From positions 1 to 64,000 of the forward strand of contig NZ_JACTUZ010000001.1 in assembly GCF_014490445.1 (NCBI RefSeq): a stretch of 64,000 nt of DNA, in the 5' to 3' direction. The position numbers and the translations under genes were made by a program. Positions 43,430 to 52,664 of this stretch are shown here, one piece after another. How positions within the stretch are numbered: the stretch's first letter is position 1; the number at the start of each line of letters is the position of its first letter. The notes under the pieces are model-generated. The model was given only the letters and a program-made list of their open reading frames with translations. It had not been told where the DNA came from and did no database searches. Source of the DNA: Pseudoroseomonas ludipueritiae (GTDB lineage Bacteria > Pseudomonadota > Alphaproteobacteria > Acetobacterales > Acetobacteraceae).

Positions 43430-44751
43430 GTCGGGATTTCCGGCACCTCGGCCAGATAGGCCAGCACCGAACGCGCCAGAGCCTCGACATCCTCGATGGT
43501 CGTGAATTCGTCGGGGCCGGTTGGTGTGCAGGCGGCGCGGCGCAGGCCGCCCAGGAGCAGTTCCTGCACCCCCGCCTGCTGCACAAAGCCCAGAGGAGAG
43601 CCCTCCCGGCTGCCGAGGCGCCGGAACCTGCCCATGGGGTAGCCGAAACCCCAGTTCAGCGCCTCCTGCCATCGGGGCCAGTTGGGCCCACGGTCGGGAT
43701 TCTGCACCGGGGCGCAATGGCCGGACAGCACCGTCTGCACATTCAGATGCCCGGCGTTGACGCAGCCTTCGTGGACGGCAGCCTGCAATTCGCCCAGCAC
43801 AGACCGGAAATCTTCCCGCGCCGTGTAGCTGCGGCTCAGCAGCAGGTTGCAACTGGCTGGCCACTCAGCGCCCGGCGTGCCGCCATGGATGCTGGTGACG
43901 GCCAATGCCGCCGGCGGCTCCTCCTGCCCTGCCTCTCCGGCACGCGATTCGATTTCCTGCTTCAGGCGCAGCAGGCGCGCCATCAGCGGTGCCATGGCCT
44001 CGACCGGGTTCACCACCGCCATGGAGCCTTCGGGCGGCTCAAGGCCTTCGACAGAAACGGAAAGGTGGATGCTGCCCAGGCTGCCCGACCAGATGCGAGG
44101 CGTCGCAGGCCCATCCAGGCACATCAGATGGCCTTCCACCAGCCCTTCCGCCGCCATGCGGCGCAGCGCCACATGATGGCCGTCGTCACGATCCGCGCAG
44201 AAGATCAGCACCGGATCGTAGCTCAGCCCGAGGCCAACGGCATCGGCGGCCCGCAGCGCGGCCCAGACCGCGGCAATGGCGCCCTTCATCTCGGTCGTAC
44301 CGCGGCCATAAAGGCGGCTGCTCTGTCGCGTCAACGCGAAGGGCGGGCGGGTCCATCCCTCGCCCGCCGGCATGCTGTTCATGCGGAAATAGATGGTGCA
44401 GACCCGGCGCCCAGTGCGCCGCGCGGCCACCATGCCGACCGCAGTCTCACCGCTGCCAGTCTTTCCAGGCCCCGATCCCTCCAGCGGCCCAGGCAGCCTG
44501 CGGAAGCTGAAGCCGAGCGGGGCAAACATGTCCTGAAGGAGATCGGCATAGGCATGGAAGCAGGAGCTTGGCTGGCCAGAGCAATCGATGCTGACCAGCC
44601 GCGCCAAGCCATCGATCCAGCCGGTGGCTCCCAGCAGCGGCGCAGCCAGGGAAAGCCGGTCGAGATCGGCATGGTCATAAAGCGAATGGCCGGCCAGGAA
44701 GTCGCCGTCGGTCATCGCTTCCGCATTCCCTTCAGCCAATCTGCCGCTCAC
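43423..44751 (-). CDS. M20/ArgE-like protein with degenerate metal site (probable pseudoenzyme)
   Basis: A 442-residue protein whose overall layout is M20 (ArgE/DapE-like): SRLYGRGTTEMKGA, GGTPGAEWPASCNLLLSRSY and FGYPMGRFRRLGSREG line up with family blocks. The metal ligands are mostly gone. The H-x-D of the first block is R123-M-N125, the bridging Asp of GTTDMKG is Glu154, the catalytic/ligand EE pair is Arg188-Asp189, and the C-terminal His block reads TPTGPDEF without His. The frame is intact, so it is probably expressed but not a standard hydrolase. The start is GTG 44751 or ATG 44715; both have weak ribosome sites. Confidence 0.8.
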   Translation of the reverse strand: MSGRLAEGNAEAMTDGDFLAGHSLYDHADLDRLSLAAPLLGATGWIDGLARLVSIDCSGQPSSCFHAYADLLQDMFAPLGFSFRRLPGPLEGSGPGKTGSGETAVGMVAARRTGRRVCTIYFRMNSMPAGEGWTRPPFALTRQSSRLYGRGTTEMKGAIAAVWAALRAADAVGLGLSYDPVLIFCADRDDGHHVALRRMAAEGLVEGHLMCLDGPATPRIWSGSLGSIHLSVSVEGLEPPEGSMAVVNPVEAMAPLMARLLRLKQEIESRAGEAGQEEPPAALAVTSIHGGTPGAEWPASCNLLLSRSYTAREDFRSVLGELQAAVHEGCVNAGHLNVQTVLSGHCAPVQNPDRGPNWPRWQEALNWGFGYPMGRFRRLGSREGSPLGFVQQAGVQELLLGGLRRAACTPTGPDEFTTIEDVEALARSVLAYLAEVPEIPTY

Positions 44752-44933
44752 TCACCCCTCACCCTGGCCTGCCTCACCTTAGGCCATACCTTGCCTGACC
44801 GGTTTAGCGGCTCGGCCAGGAGGCGCAGAGCCTCCTTGGCGTGAAGCACGGGCTTTTGAAAGTAAGCAGACATGCCTGGTCGCCGCCGTAACGGCTCCCA
44901 AGCTACCATGGTTGAAGATTGCGTCTAGTATTG

Positions 44934-46583
44934 CTACCGGCGGTAGCGCCCCTCCGAGCGGCGGTTATGCTCCTCGGCGGCGCCCGGCGGCAGGGGCTCG
45001 ACCCGGATGTGCGGCTCCGCAGGGTCCGGCTTGCGGGCGGCGGCGGCGAAGCGGGCAGCAGCGTGGCCGGCAACCTCGAAGCGGGTCTCCCGGCCCAGGA
45101 TGCGGATACGCCCGATCTCGTCCCGCGCCACGTGGCCCCGGCGGCAAAGGAAGGGCAGGATCCATCGCGGATCGGCCTTGCCGTCACGGCCGACATTGAG
45201 GCGGAACCAAGCCCCCTCGCCCGCATGAGTGGGACGCGGGGTACGCGGCGGGCGGCGATCCTCCGCCACAGGGCTGAGTTCCTCGGCGGCGGGCAGCGGC
45301 GCCTGCAGCACGCGCAGCAAGGCGGCGGCCAGGGCCTCCGGGTTGGTCTGGGCCAGCAGCGCACGGGCCGCCTCCAGTTCCTCGGCCGAGGGCTCCTCGG
45401 CGGCGAGGGTCTGGGCTTCGGCAGCAAGGCGCTCCCTGTCCTGAGCACGAATGGCCTCGGCGTTCGGTGCCTCGCCCCAGTTCGCCTCCAGACGCGCCGC
45501 GGAGAGCAGGCGCTCGGCGAAGCGGCGGCGGTTCGGCGGCACCACCAGGACACTGACACCCTTGCGCCCGGCACGGCCGGTGCGCCCGCTGCGATGCAGC
45601 AGCGTCTCCGGCTCCTTCGGCAACTCGGCGTGGATGACCAGGTTGAGGTCCGGCAGGTCGATACCACGCGCGGCAACGTCGGTGGCGACGCAGACGCGGG
45701 CCTTGCCATCGCGCAGCCCCTGCAGCGCCCGGCTACGCTCAGCCTGCGTCAGCTCACCCGACAGCGCCACGGCCAGGAAGCCGCGCTCCGTCAGGTTGGC
45801 ATGCAGCCGGGCCACGGCGGCACGGGTCGAGCAGAAGACAATGGCACGCGGGGAATCGGAAGCACGCAGCAGGTTCACCACCGCACGCTCGATGTCATGC
45901 GGCGCCACCACGGCCACGCGATACTCGATATCGCCATGCTGCCGGCCTTCCTGGGCAGCGGCGATGCGCAGCGCGTCGTTCTGGTAGTTCTCGGCCAGGG
46001 TCGCGATGGCGCGCGGCACCGTGGCCGAGAAGAGCAGCGTGCGGCGCCCTTCCGGCGCGGCGTCCAGGATCGCCTCCAGCTCCTCGCGGAAGCCGAGGTC
46101 CAGCATCTCGTCCGCCTCGTCCAGCACCACGGCCTTCAGGGCATCGGGAACAAGGTTGCCACGCTCCAGGTGGTCACGCAGGCGGCCAGGGGTGCCGACA
46201 ACGATATGGGCGCCCTGGGACAGGGCGCGGCGCTCGGCGATCGGGTCCATGCCGCCGACGCAGCTGACCACGCGGCCGCCGGCGGGGGCATAGAGCCAGG
46301 CCAGCTCGTTCTTGACCTGAAGCGCCAGCTCGCGAGTCGGAGCCACCACCAGCGCCAGCGGGGTGCGGGGCTGCGGCAGGCGTTCCTCGCCCCCCATCAG
46401 GTCAGGGGCGATGGCCAGGCCGAAGGCAACAGTCTTGCCCGAGCCGGTCTGGGCAGAGACCAGCAGGTCCCGCCCCTCGGTCACGGGCTCCAGGACAGCG
46501 GCCTGCACGGAGGTCGGCTCATCATATCCACGCTCTTGGAGAGCGCGCAGGAGCACGGCAGGCAGAGAATCAGAAAACGGCAT
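44934..46583 (-). CDS. DEAD-box RNA helicase with DbpA-type RNA-binding domain
   Basis: A 549-residue helicase. Motifs: Q motif (YDEPTSVQ), I SAQTGSGKT, Ia PTRELA, Ib TPGRLRD, II DEAD, III SAT, IV IVFCSTRA, V TDVAARGID, VI HRSGRTGRAG. A C-terminal DbpA-like RRM fold covers about 465-525 (WFRLNVGRDGKADPRWILPFLCRRG), then a short basic tail ending EGRYRR. It probably remodels rRNA or mRNA, as CsdA/DeaD and DbpA do. The 182 bp after it towards the M20-like gene hold no recognised element. Divergent from the methionine importer. Confidence 0.93.
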   Translation of the reverse strand: MPFSDSLPAVLLRALQERGYDEPTSVQAAVLEPVTEGRDLLVSAQTGSGKTVAFGLAIAPDLMGGEERLPQPRTPLALVVAPTRELALQVKNELAWLYAPAGGRVVSCVGGMDPIAERRALSQGAHIVVGTPGRLRDHLERGNLVPDALKAVVLDEADEMLDLGFREELEAILDAAPEGRRTLLFSATVPRAIATLAENYQNDALRIAAAQEGRQHGDIEYRVAVVAPHDIERAVVNLLRASDSPRAIVFCSTRAAVARLHANLTERGFLAVALSGELTQAERSRALQGLRDGKARVCVATDVAARGIDLPDLNLVIHAELPKEPETLLHRSGRTGRAGRKGVSVLVVPPNRRRFAERLLSAARLEANWGEAPNAEAIRAQDRERLAAEAQTLAAEEPSAEELEAARALLAQTNPEALAAALLRVLQAPLPAAEELSPVAEDRRPPRTPRPTHAGEGAWFRLNVGRDGKADPRWILPFLCRRGHVARDEIGRIRILGRETRFEVAGHAAARFAAAARKPDPAEPHIRVEPLPPGAAEEHNRRSEGRYRR

Positions 46584-46825
46584 AGGTTCGGGAAAATCCG
46601 GCAGCAGGACGTGATGAAGGGCAGCAATGGCCGCGGCAGGAGCGGTGCCATGTGCACGTCAGCGCCTGCGATATGGTTGGTTCTACATGGGTTTGCAGCC
46701 TTTTGCATCTTCGGCATGCCTAAAGCGATGGAGGCATTCCCCCAGCGCATAGGTAAGGCCCCCGGAAGCATGCTTGCAGCCACGTCATGCAGGCGTCATT
46801 GTAGATAGCGGAAATGCACGCCATT

Positions 46826-46885
46826 TCCCGCGGAATTTGACGCATGCAGCTTGCGCCGCGACACCAACCGCTAAAGCGCCAGGAC
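46826..46885 (+). promoter_or_regulatory. SAM-II type riboswitch before metNIQ
   Basis: The three conserved SAM-II blocks occur in order: AATTTGA (46834-46840), GCTTGC (46849-46854) and GCTAAAG (46870-46876). CGCGG (46829-46833) pairs with CCGCG (46856-46860) as stem P1, and the last block can form the pseudoknot. SAM-II elements repress methionine genes on binding SAM and are typical of alphaproteobacteria. It lies about 150 bp before the metN ATG, farther than usual. The rest of the 443-bp gap (46584-47026) holds no gene except a possible 8-residue ORF. Confidence 0.88.
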
Positions 46886-46897
46886 GCCTGAACGACG

Positions 46898-46924
46898 ATG
46901 ATGCGCCGTACCTGTCGGATCTGA
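46898..46924 (+). other. Possible 8-codon leader ORF in the metN 5' region
   Basis: ATG at 46898 opens M-M-R-R-T-C-R-I then TGA, 21 bp after the SAM-II core. AGGA at 46881-46884 is a possible but distant ribosome site. Codon content includes one Cys. It might be chance; no downstream terminator hairpin with a T run is evident. Confidence 0.2.
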
Positions 46925-47026
46925 ACGCCGACTGACCGCCTCCGGGCCAGGCCGCTGCATCGCGTCCGCTCCCCGGATCGTTCCGCCTTTTGCCGAGCCT
47001 GATTCGGCCTGCCATCCGGAATTGCC

Positions 47027-48109
47027 ATGTCCTTATCCTCGCCCGGGCCTTCGCCCGCGCAGTCCTCACCCGCCATCCTGTTGCACGGGCTGCTCCGCTA
47101 TTTCCCCGGCCGCAATGGCAGCGTCACCAAGGCGCTGGATGGCGTCTCGCTCGACGTCGCCCAGGGCGAGATCTTCGGCATCGTCGGCCGCTCGGGCGCG
47201 GGCAAGTCCACGCTGATCCGCTGCGTCAACCTGCTGGAACGCCCGACGCAGGGCGAGGTTCGGGTGCTGGGCGAGGACCTGATGCTGCTGGACGATGCCG
47301 CCCTGCGGCAGCGCCGGCGCAGCATCGGCATGGTCTTCCAGCACTTCAACCTGCTGTCCTCCCGCACCGTGGCCGAGAACGTGGCCTTTCCGCTGGAGAT
47401 CGCCGGCGTGCCGAAGGCCGAGCGCGCGGCACGGGTGGCCGAGGTACTGGGGCTGGTGGGGCTGACGCAGAAGGCCGAGAACTATCCTGCGCAGCTTTCC
47501 GGTGGCCAGAAGCAGCGCGTCGGCATCGCCCGCGCCCTGGCCCCCCGTCCGCGCATCCTGCTCTGCGACGAAGCCACCAGCGCGCTGGACCCGGAAACGA
47601 CCCACGACATCCTCGGCCTGATCCGCGACCTGCGGAACAAGCTGGACCTGACGGTGCTGCTGATCACCCACGAAATGGCCGTGGTGAAAGAGATCTGCGA
47701 CCGCGTGGCCGTGATGGAAGCCGGCAAGGTGCTGGAACAGGGCCGCGTCTTCGATGTCTTCACCCGCCCGACGCATCCCACCACCCGCAGTTTCATCGCC
47801 GGCACCATCGGCCATTCGGTGCCGCCGGGCACGGTGGCGCGGCTGCCGCCCCCCCGGCCGGGCGAGGAGAAGCGGTTGCTTCAGGTGCTCTTCGCCGGGC
47901 CGAACAGCACAAGGGCGGTGATCTCCGAGGCGTCCCGCCGCTACGGCATCGACCTCGACATCATCTCCGGCCGTATCGACGAGATTGCCGGCGAACCCTT
48001 CGGCCTGATGGCCCTTGCCGCCTATGGCCCCGGCACGGCGCTGGATGAAGCCGTGGCCTGGTTCGAGGAACTCGGCCTGACCGTGACCCCGCTGGCGGAG
48101 GCAATCTGA
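47027..48109 (+). CDS. metN: Methionine ABC importer ATPase MetN
   Basis: A 360-residue ATPase with Walker A GRSGAGKSTLIRCVNLLERP, signature LSGGQKQRVGIARAL and Walker B ILLCDEATSALDPETT. The C-terminal NIL (ACT-like) domain, about 275-355 (NSTRAVISEASRRYGIDLDIISGRID), binds methionine and inhibits transport in homologues, giving feedback control. Upstream is a SAM-II riboswitch. It ends 2 bp before metI. Confidence 0.95.
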   Translation: MSLSSPGPSPAQSSPAILLHGLLRYFPGRNGSVTKALDGVSLDVAQGEIFGIVGRSGAGKSTLIRCVNLLERPTQGEVRVLGEDLMLLDDAALRQRRRSIGMVFQHFNLLSSRTVAENVAFPLEIAGVPKAERAARVAEVLGLVGLTQKAENYPAQLSGGQKQRVGIARALAPRPRILLCDEATSALDPETTHDILGLIRDLRNKLDLTVLLITHEMAVVKEICDRVAVMEAGKVLEQGRVFDVFTRPTHPTTRSFIAGTIGHSVPPGTVARLPPPRPGEEKRLLQVLFAGPNSTRAVISEASRRYGIDLDIISGRIDEIAGEPFGLMALAAYGPGTALDEAVAWFEELGLTVTPLAEAI

Positions 48110-48111
48110 TC

Positions 48112-48777
48112 ATGATCCCATGGCTGACCCCGAACCTGCAGGACCTCTTCATTGAGGCCGCCTGGGAAACCCTGATGATGGTGGGCGGCGCGGCTGCGAT
48201 CGCCGTGGTCATCGGCCTGCCTCTGGCGCTGCTGCTGCACGCGACCGCGCGTGGCGGGCTGGCGCAGAACGGCCTCCTGAATCGCCCCGTCGGGCTGCTG
48301 ATCAATGCCGTCCGCTCCACCCCCTTCATTATTCTGATGGTGGCCATCGTGCCCTTCACCCGGCTGGTGGCCGGCACCTCCATCGGCACCACGGCGGCCA
48401 TCGTGCCGCTGGCGCTGGCGGCGACCGCCTTCATTACCCGGCTTTTCGAGGGCGCCTTCAACGAAGTGGACCGCGGCGTGGTGGAAGCGGCCCGTGCGAT
48501 GGGCGCCACGCGCATGCAGATCCTGTGGAAGGTGCTGGTGCCGGAAGCCATGCCCGGCCTGATCGCCGCCGTGACGGTGGCGCTGGTCAGCCTGGTCGGC
48601 TTCTCCGCCATGGCCGGCGCGGTTGGCGGTGGCGGCCTGGGCGACCTCGGCATCCGCTTCGGCTACCAGCGCTTCATGCCGGAAGTCATGGCCAGCGTGG
48701 TGCTGATCCTCATCCTCTTCGTGCAGGGGCTGCAATCCCTGGGCGACTGGCTCGTGCGCCGCGTCCGGCGCCGCTGA
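48112..48777 (+). CDS. metI: Methionine ABC importer permease MetI
   Basis: A 221-residue permease with five membrane segments. The EAA loop reads EAARAMGATRMQILWKVLVPEAMPG. The segment INAVRSTPFIILMVAIVPFTR is typical of MetI. It forms the homodimeric channel with MetN. The ATG at 48112 comes right after the metN stop, so translation is probably coupled. Confidence 0.95.
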   Translation: MIPWLTPNLQDLFIEAAWETLMMVGGAAAIAVVIGLPLALLLHATARGGLAQNGLLNRPVGLLINAVRSTPFIILMVAIVPFTRLVAGTSIGTTAAIVPLALAATAFITRLFEGAFNEVDRGVVEAARAMGATRMQILWKVLVPEAMPGLIAAVTVALVSLVGFSAMAGAVGGGGLGDLGIRFGYQRFMPEVMASVVLILILFVQGLQSLGDWLVRRVRRR

Positions 48778-48808
48778 ACAAGAACAAGACCATAGAACGG
48801 GAATCGCC

Positions 48809-49624
48809 ATGACATCGTTCAACCGTCGTACCCTGCTGGGCGCGGGCCTCGCCCTGCCCGTCGCTTCGGCCGCCTTTGCCCAGGGCGCCGAGATCGGCAC
48901 CGCCGCGCGCCCGCTGAAGATCGGCGCCACGGCGGGCCCGCACAGCCAGGTGATGGAGAAGGTGCAGGAGATCGCCGCCCGCGATGGGCTGGTGATCCGC
49001 ATCGTGCCCTTCACGGACTACATCACGCCCAATGCCGCGCTGGCGGATGGCGACCTGGACGCCAATAGCTACCAGCACCAGCCCTTCCTGGATCAGGCGG
49101 TGCGCGACCGCAAGCTGCCACTGGTCGCTGTGGGCAAGACGCTGGTCTTCCCGATGGGCGTTTATTCCCGCCGGCACAAGAAGATCGCGGATGTGCCGAA
49201 TGGCAGCCGCATCGCCATCCCCAATGACCCCACCAATGGCGGCCGCGCGCTGGTGCTGCTGGCGGCCAATGGCGCCTTCAAGCTGCGCGAAGGCGCCGAC
49301 TTCCGCGCCACCGTGGCGGATGTGACGGAGAACCCGAAGCGCCTGCGCATCCTGGAGCTGGAAGCCGCGCAGATCCCCCGCGCGTTGGAGGAGGTGGAGG
49401 CTGCCGCCATCAACACCAACTTCGCCATTCCCGCTGGCCTGAACCCGGTGCGCGACGCCATCGCCCTGGAGAGCGCCGACAGTCCCTATGCCAACCTCAT
49501 CGCCGTGAAGCAGGGCAACGAGGGCACGCCCTGGGTGAAGAAGCTGCTGGCCGCCTATCAGAACGACGAGATCAAGGACTTCGTGAAGACCACCTTCCAG
49601 GGTTCGGTCGTCCCGGCCTTCTGA
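48809..49624 (+). CDS. metQ: MetQ-family methionine-binding protein, copy 1
   Basis: A 271-residue binding protein (Lipoprotein_9 family). The signal NRRTLLGAGLALP...AFAQGAEIG has an RR pair and no lipobox cysteine, so it should be soluble in the periplasm rather than lipid-anchored. Pocket segments: FTDYITPNAALADGDLDANSYQ, HQPFLDQ and INTNFA (ligand-binding Asn). It is the closest of the three to standard MetQ and lies 31 bp after metI. Confidence 0.93.
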   Translation: MTSFNRRTLLGAGLALPVASAAFAQGAEIGTAARPLKIGATAGPHSQVMEKVQEIAARDGLVIRIVPFTDYITPNAALADGDLDANSYQHQPFLDQAVRDRKLPLVAVGKTLVFPMGVYSRRHKKIADVPNGSRIAIPNDPTNGGRALVLLAANGAFKLREGADFRATVADVTENPKRLRILELEAAQIPRALEEVEAAAINTNFAIPAGLNPVRDAIALESADSPYANLIAVKQGNEGTPWVKKLLAAYQNDEIKDFVKTTFQGSVVPAF

Positions 49625-49644
49625 GACGCAAAGGAACAGTCATC

Positions 49645-50457
49645 ATGATCACCCGACGCTCCCTGATCCTGGCCGGCGGCGCCGCACTGCTGCTACCCGC
49701 CGCCCTGCGCGCCCAGAGCCCAGAGATCGGCACCGCCGCGCGTCCGCTGAAGATCGGTGTCACCGCCGGCCCGCATGCCCAGGTGATGGAGAAGGTGCGC
49801 GACATCGCAGCCAAGGACGGGCTGGTGATCCGCATCATCGAGTTCACCGACTACATCCAGCCCAACATGGCCCTGGCCTCTGGCGACCTGGACGCGAATT
49901 CCTTCCAGACCCAGCCATTCCTGGACCAGCAGGTGCAGGATCGCGGCCTGAAGATCGTCTCGGTCGCCAAGACCCTGACCTTCCCGATGGGCATCTACTC
50001 GAAGCGGGTCAAGTCGGTGGACGCTCTGCCGCAGGGCGGCCGCATTGCCATCCCGAACGACCCGACCCAGGGCGGCCGCGGGCTGATGCTCTTCGCGAAG
50101 GCGGGTGTCCTCAAGCTGCCGCCGAACGCCGATGTGAGCGTGACGGTCGCCGATATCGTCGAGAACCCGAAGCGCCTGCGCATCCTGGAACTGGAAGCCG
50201 CGCAGCTGCCCCGCGCGCTGGACGACGTGGACGCGGCGGCCATCAACACCAACTACGCCATCACCGCCGGGCTGCAGCCGACCCGCGACGCGATCGCCAT
50301 CGAAGGCGCCGACAGCCCGCACGCCAACCGCATCGTGGTGCGGCAGGGCGACGAGGATAAGCCCTGGGTGAAGAAGCTGGTCAGCGCCTACCAGAATGAC
50401 GAGGTGAAGGCCTTCGTGGCGCAGACCTTCTCCGGTTCTGTGATCCCCGGGTTCTGA
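49645..50457 (+). CDS. metQ: MetQ-family binding protein, copy 2
   Basis: A 270-residue paralogue of copy 1, 20 bp downstream. The signal TRRSLILAGGAALLLPAALRAQ has RR and lacks a lipobox Cys. The mature start PEIGTAARPLKIG is almost identical to copy 1. The pocket differs: HQPFLDQ is TQPFLDQ, losing the His that contacts the ligand in many MetQ proteins, while INTNYA is kept. It may bind a related compound such as D-methionine or a dipeptide (inference). Confidence 0.92.
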   Translation: MITRRSLILAGGAALLLPAALRAQSPEIGTAARPLKIGVTAGPHAQVMEKVRDIAAKDGLVIRIIEFTDYIQPNMALASGDLDANSFQTQPFLDQQVQDRGLKIVSVAKTLTFPMGIYSKRVKSVDALPQGGRIAIPNDPTQGGRGLMLFAKAGVLKLPPNADVSVTVADIVENPKRLRILELEAAQLPRALDDVDAAAINTNYAITAGLQPTRDAIAIEGADSPHANRIVVRQGDEDKPWVKKLVSAYQNDEVKAFVAQTFSGSVIPGF

Positions 50458-50467
50458 GGAGCCGAAG

Positions 50468-51277
50468 ATGCAGCGTCGTTCCCTTCTGCTGGCCGCGGCC
50501 GGCGGGTTTTTCCTCCCCAAGGCCCCGCGCGCCCAGGGCGCGGAGATCGGCACCGCCGCGCGCCCTTTGCGCGTCGGTGTCACCAGCGGCGTGCATGCCC
50601 AGGTGCTGGAGCAGGTGCGTGACGTGCTGGCGCGCGAGAATTTCGTCGTGAAGATCACGGAATTCTCGGACTTCATCCAGCCGAATGTGGCGCTGGCGGG
50701 TGGTGAGATCGACATCAACACCTACCAGCACCAGCCCTTCCTGGACGCGCAGAAGGCGCAGCGCGGCTACGACTTTGTGCCGGTGGGCAAGACCGTGCTG
50801 ACCGTCATGGGCGTGTTCAGCCGCAAGGTGAAGAACCTGGCGGACCTGCCCAACGGTGCCCGTGTCGCCATCCCGAACGACCCCACCAATGGCGGCCGCG
50901 CGCTGCTGCTGCTGGCCAAGGCGGGCGTGTTCAAGCTGCGGGAAGGCGCGGACTTCAAGGCCACGGTCGCGGATATCGCCGAGAACCCGAAGCGCATCCG
51001 CATCGTGGAACTGGAGGCCGCCTCGATCGCCCGCAGCCTGGATGACGTGGATGCCGCGGCCATCACCGGCAACTACGCCGTGCCGGCGGGGCTGAACCCC
51101 GTGAAGGACGGGCTGGCGGTGGAAGGCGCGGACAGCGTCTATACTGTTCTCGTCGTCACGCGCCGTGGCGACGAAAACAAGCCCTGGGCGCAGAAGCTGG
51201 CCCGCGCTTATGCCGACCCGGCCGTGAAGGCCTTCGTGGAGAAGACCTTCGGCGGCTCGGTAATCGTGGGTGCCTGA
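50468..51277 (+). CDS. metQ: MetQ-family binding protein, copy 3
   Basis: A 269-residue paralogue, 10 bp after copy 2. The signal QRRSLLLAAAGGFFLP...PRAQ again has RR and no lipobox. HQPFLD is kept but INTN is ITGN, a change next to the key Asn, and loop residues around EGADSVYTVLVV differ from the other two. It ends exactly where convergent dadA ends (TGATCA), with no terminator between. The three copies look like tandem duplication followed by pocket divergence. Confidence 0.92.
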   Translation: MQRRSLLLAAAGGFFLPKAPRAQGAEIGTAARPLRVGVTSGVHAQVLEQVRDVLARENFVVKITEFSDFIQPNVALAGGEIDINTYQHQPFLDAQKAQRGYDFVPVGKTVLTVMGVFSRKVKNLADLPNGARVAIPNDPTNGGRALLLLAKAGVFKLREGADFKATVADIAENPKRIRIVELEAASIARSLDDVDAAAITGNYAVPAGLNPVKDGLAVEGADSVYTVLVVTRRGDENKPWAQKLARAYADPAVKAFVEKTFGGSVIVGA

Positions 51278-52534
51278 TCAGGCGGCGTAGCGCGAGAGCG
51301 CCAGATCCGCATACTCGATGTTCGGCCGCTGGCCGCCGACCAGATCGGCGGCCAGCTTGCCGCTGCCGCAGGACATGGTCCAGCCCAGCGTGCCATGGCC
51401 GGTGTTCAAGAACAGGCTGGGGTATTTCGTGCCGCCGATGATGGGCGTGCCATCCGGCGTCATCGGCCGCAAGCCGGTCCAGAACTTCGCTTCCTCGTAG
51501 CGGCCACCGCCAGGATAGAGATCACGCACGGAATGCAGCAGGGTCTGCTTGCGCTCCTCATGCAGCCGTGTGTCGAAGCCCGCGATCTCGGCGGTGCCGC
51601 CGACGCGGATACGGTCGCCCAGCCGGGTGATGGCGATCTTGTAGGTTTCGTCCATCACGGTGGAAGTCGGTGCTGCGGCGTCATCGGCCACCGGCACTGT
51701 GATGGAATAGCCCTTCACGGGGTAGACCGGGACGCTGAGCCCCAGCGGTGCCAGCAGCTTGGGTGAGTAGCTGCCCAGCGCCAGCAGGTAGCGGTCGGCC
51801 TTCAGCAACCCAGCGCTGGTCTCCACGCCGGCGATGTCGCCGTTCTCCGCCAGGATGCGGTTGACGGAAGTGCCGTAGCGGAAGCGCACCCCCTTCTCCT
51901 CGCACAGGGCCGCCAGGCGCTGCGTGAAGATATGCGCGTCGCCCGTCTCGTCGCCAGGCAGGTAGAGGCCGCCGACGAACTTCTCGCGCACCCGCGCCAG
52001 GGCAGGCTCGGTCGCCACGCAGGCATCGGCGTCCAGCACCTGGAAGGGCACGTCGTATTGCTTCAGCACGCGCAGGTCGTCACCGATGTGGTCCAGCTGC
52101 TGCTGGGTGCGGAACAACTGCAGCGTGCCCCGCTCCCGGTGATCGTACTGGATACCAGTCTCGGCGCGCAGGTCGGCCAGCGCAGAGCGGCTGTATTCCG
52201 CCACGCGCACCATGCGGGACTTGTTGGTCTGGTAGGCGGATTCGGTGCAGTTCTTGAGCATCTGCCAGAGCCAGGACCACTGCACAGGGTCCATCCGCGG
52301 GCGGATGACCAACGGGCTGTGCCGCATGAACATCCACTTCAGCGCCTTGAGCGGAATGCCCGGCGCCGCCCAGGGCGAGGAATACCCAAAGGACACCTGC
52401 CCCGCATTGGCGAAGCTGGTCTCGAGGCCAGCGCCGGGCTGGCGCTCGACCACCTCCACCTCATGCCCCGCGCGGGCCAGGTACCAAGCCGAGGTGGTGC
52501 CGACCACGCCGGCGCCAAGAATGAGAACCTTCAT
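51278..52534 (-). CDS. dadA: D-amino acid dehydrogenase small subunit DadA
   Basis: A 418-residue FAD enzyme with N-terminal dinucleotide motif [29 protein letters not shown]. Further FAD and substrate segments: [20 protein letters not shown] (typical of DadA), [10 protein letters not shown] and [16 protein letters not shown], then [14 protein letters not shown]. It deaminates D-alanine and other D-amino acids at the membrane, feeding electrons to quinone. ATG 52534 is chosen from homology. Divergent lrp is its likely regulator. Confidence 0.93.
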   Translation of the reverse strand: MKVLILGAGVVGTTSAWYLARAGHEVEVVERQPGAGLETSFANAGQVSFGYSSPWAAPGIPLKALKWMFMRHSPLVIRPRMDPVQWSWLWQMLKNCTESAYQTNKSRMVRVAEYSRSALADLRAETGIQYDHRERGTLQLFRTQQQLDHIGDDLRVLKQYDVPFQVLDADACVATEPALARVREKFVGGLYLPGDETGDAHIFTQRLAALCEEKGVRFRYGTSVNRILAENGDIAGVETSAGLLKADRYLLALGSYSPKLLAPLGLSVPVYPVKGYSITVPVADDAAAPTSTVMDETYKIAITRLGDRIRVGGTAEIAGFDTRLHEERKQTLLHSVRDLYPGGGRYEEAKFWTGLRPMTPDGTPIIGGTKYPSLFLNTGHGTLGWTMSCGSGKLAADLVGGQRPNIEYADLALSRYAA

Positions 52535-52664
52535 TGCAGCCATGCTCCGCCACGCGCCAGCGGGCGCGCGATTCCATGAGACTAGGCGGAACTGCACAGC
52601 ATGTGGTTGCTATCAGCCGAAAGTCATGCGATTCCAGTGACACGAATTAGAAGATCCTGCGAAA

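Noticed and set aside
46772-46785. GCTTGCAGCCACGT, resembling part of a second SAM-II core
   Set aside because: No ATTTGA before it and no GCTAAAG after it in proper spacing, so it is not a complete element. A decayed tandem copy cannot be excluded but is not supported.
44919-46808. Open frame of 629 codons on the plus strand
   Set aside because: Exact antisense of the DEAD-box helicase, which has all helicase motifs.
46993-47009. GCCGA...TCGGC hairpin before metN as a terminator of riboswitch control
   Set aside because: Short stem with no following T run. It may be just 5' leader structure.
52628-52650. GATTC...GAATT inverted repeat between dadA and lrp as an Lrp box
   Set aside because: Only 5-bp arms and poor match to the known Lrp consensus. 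Too weak to annotate.
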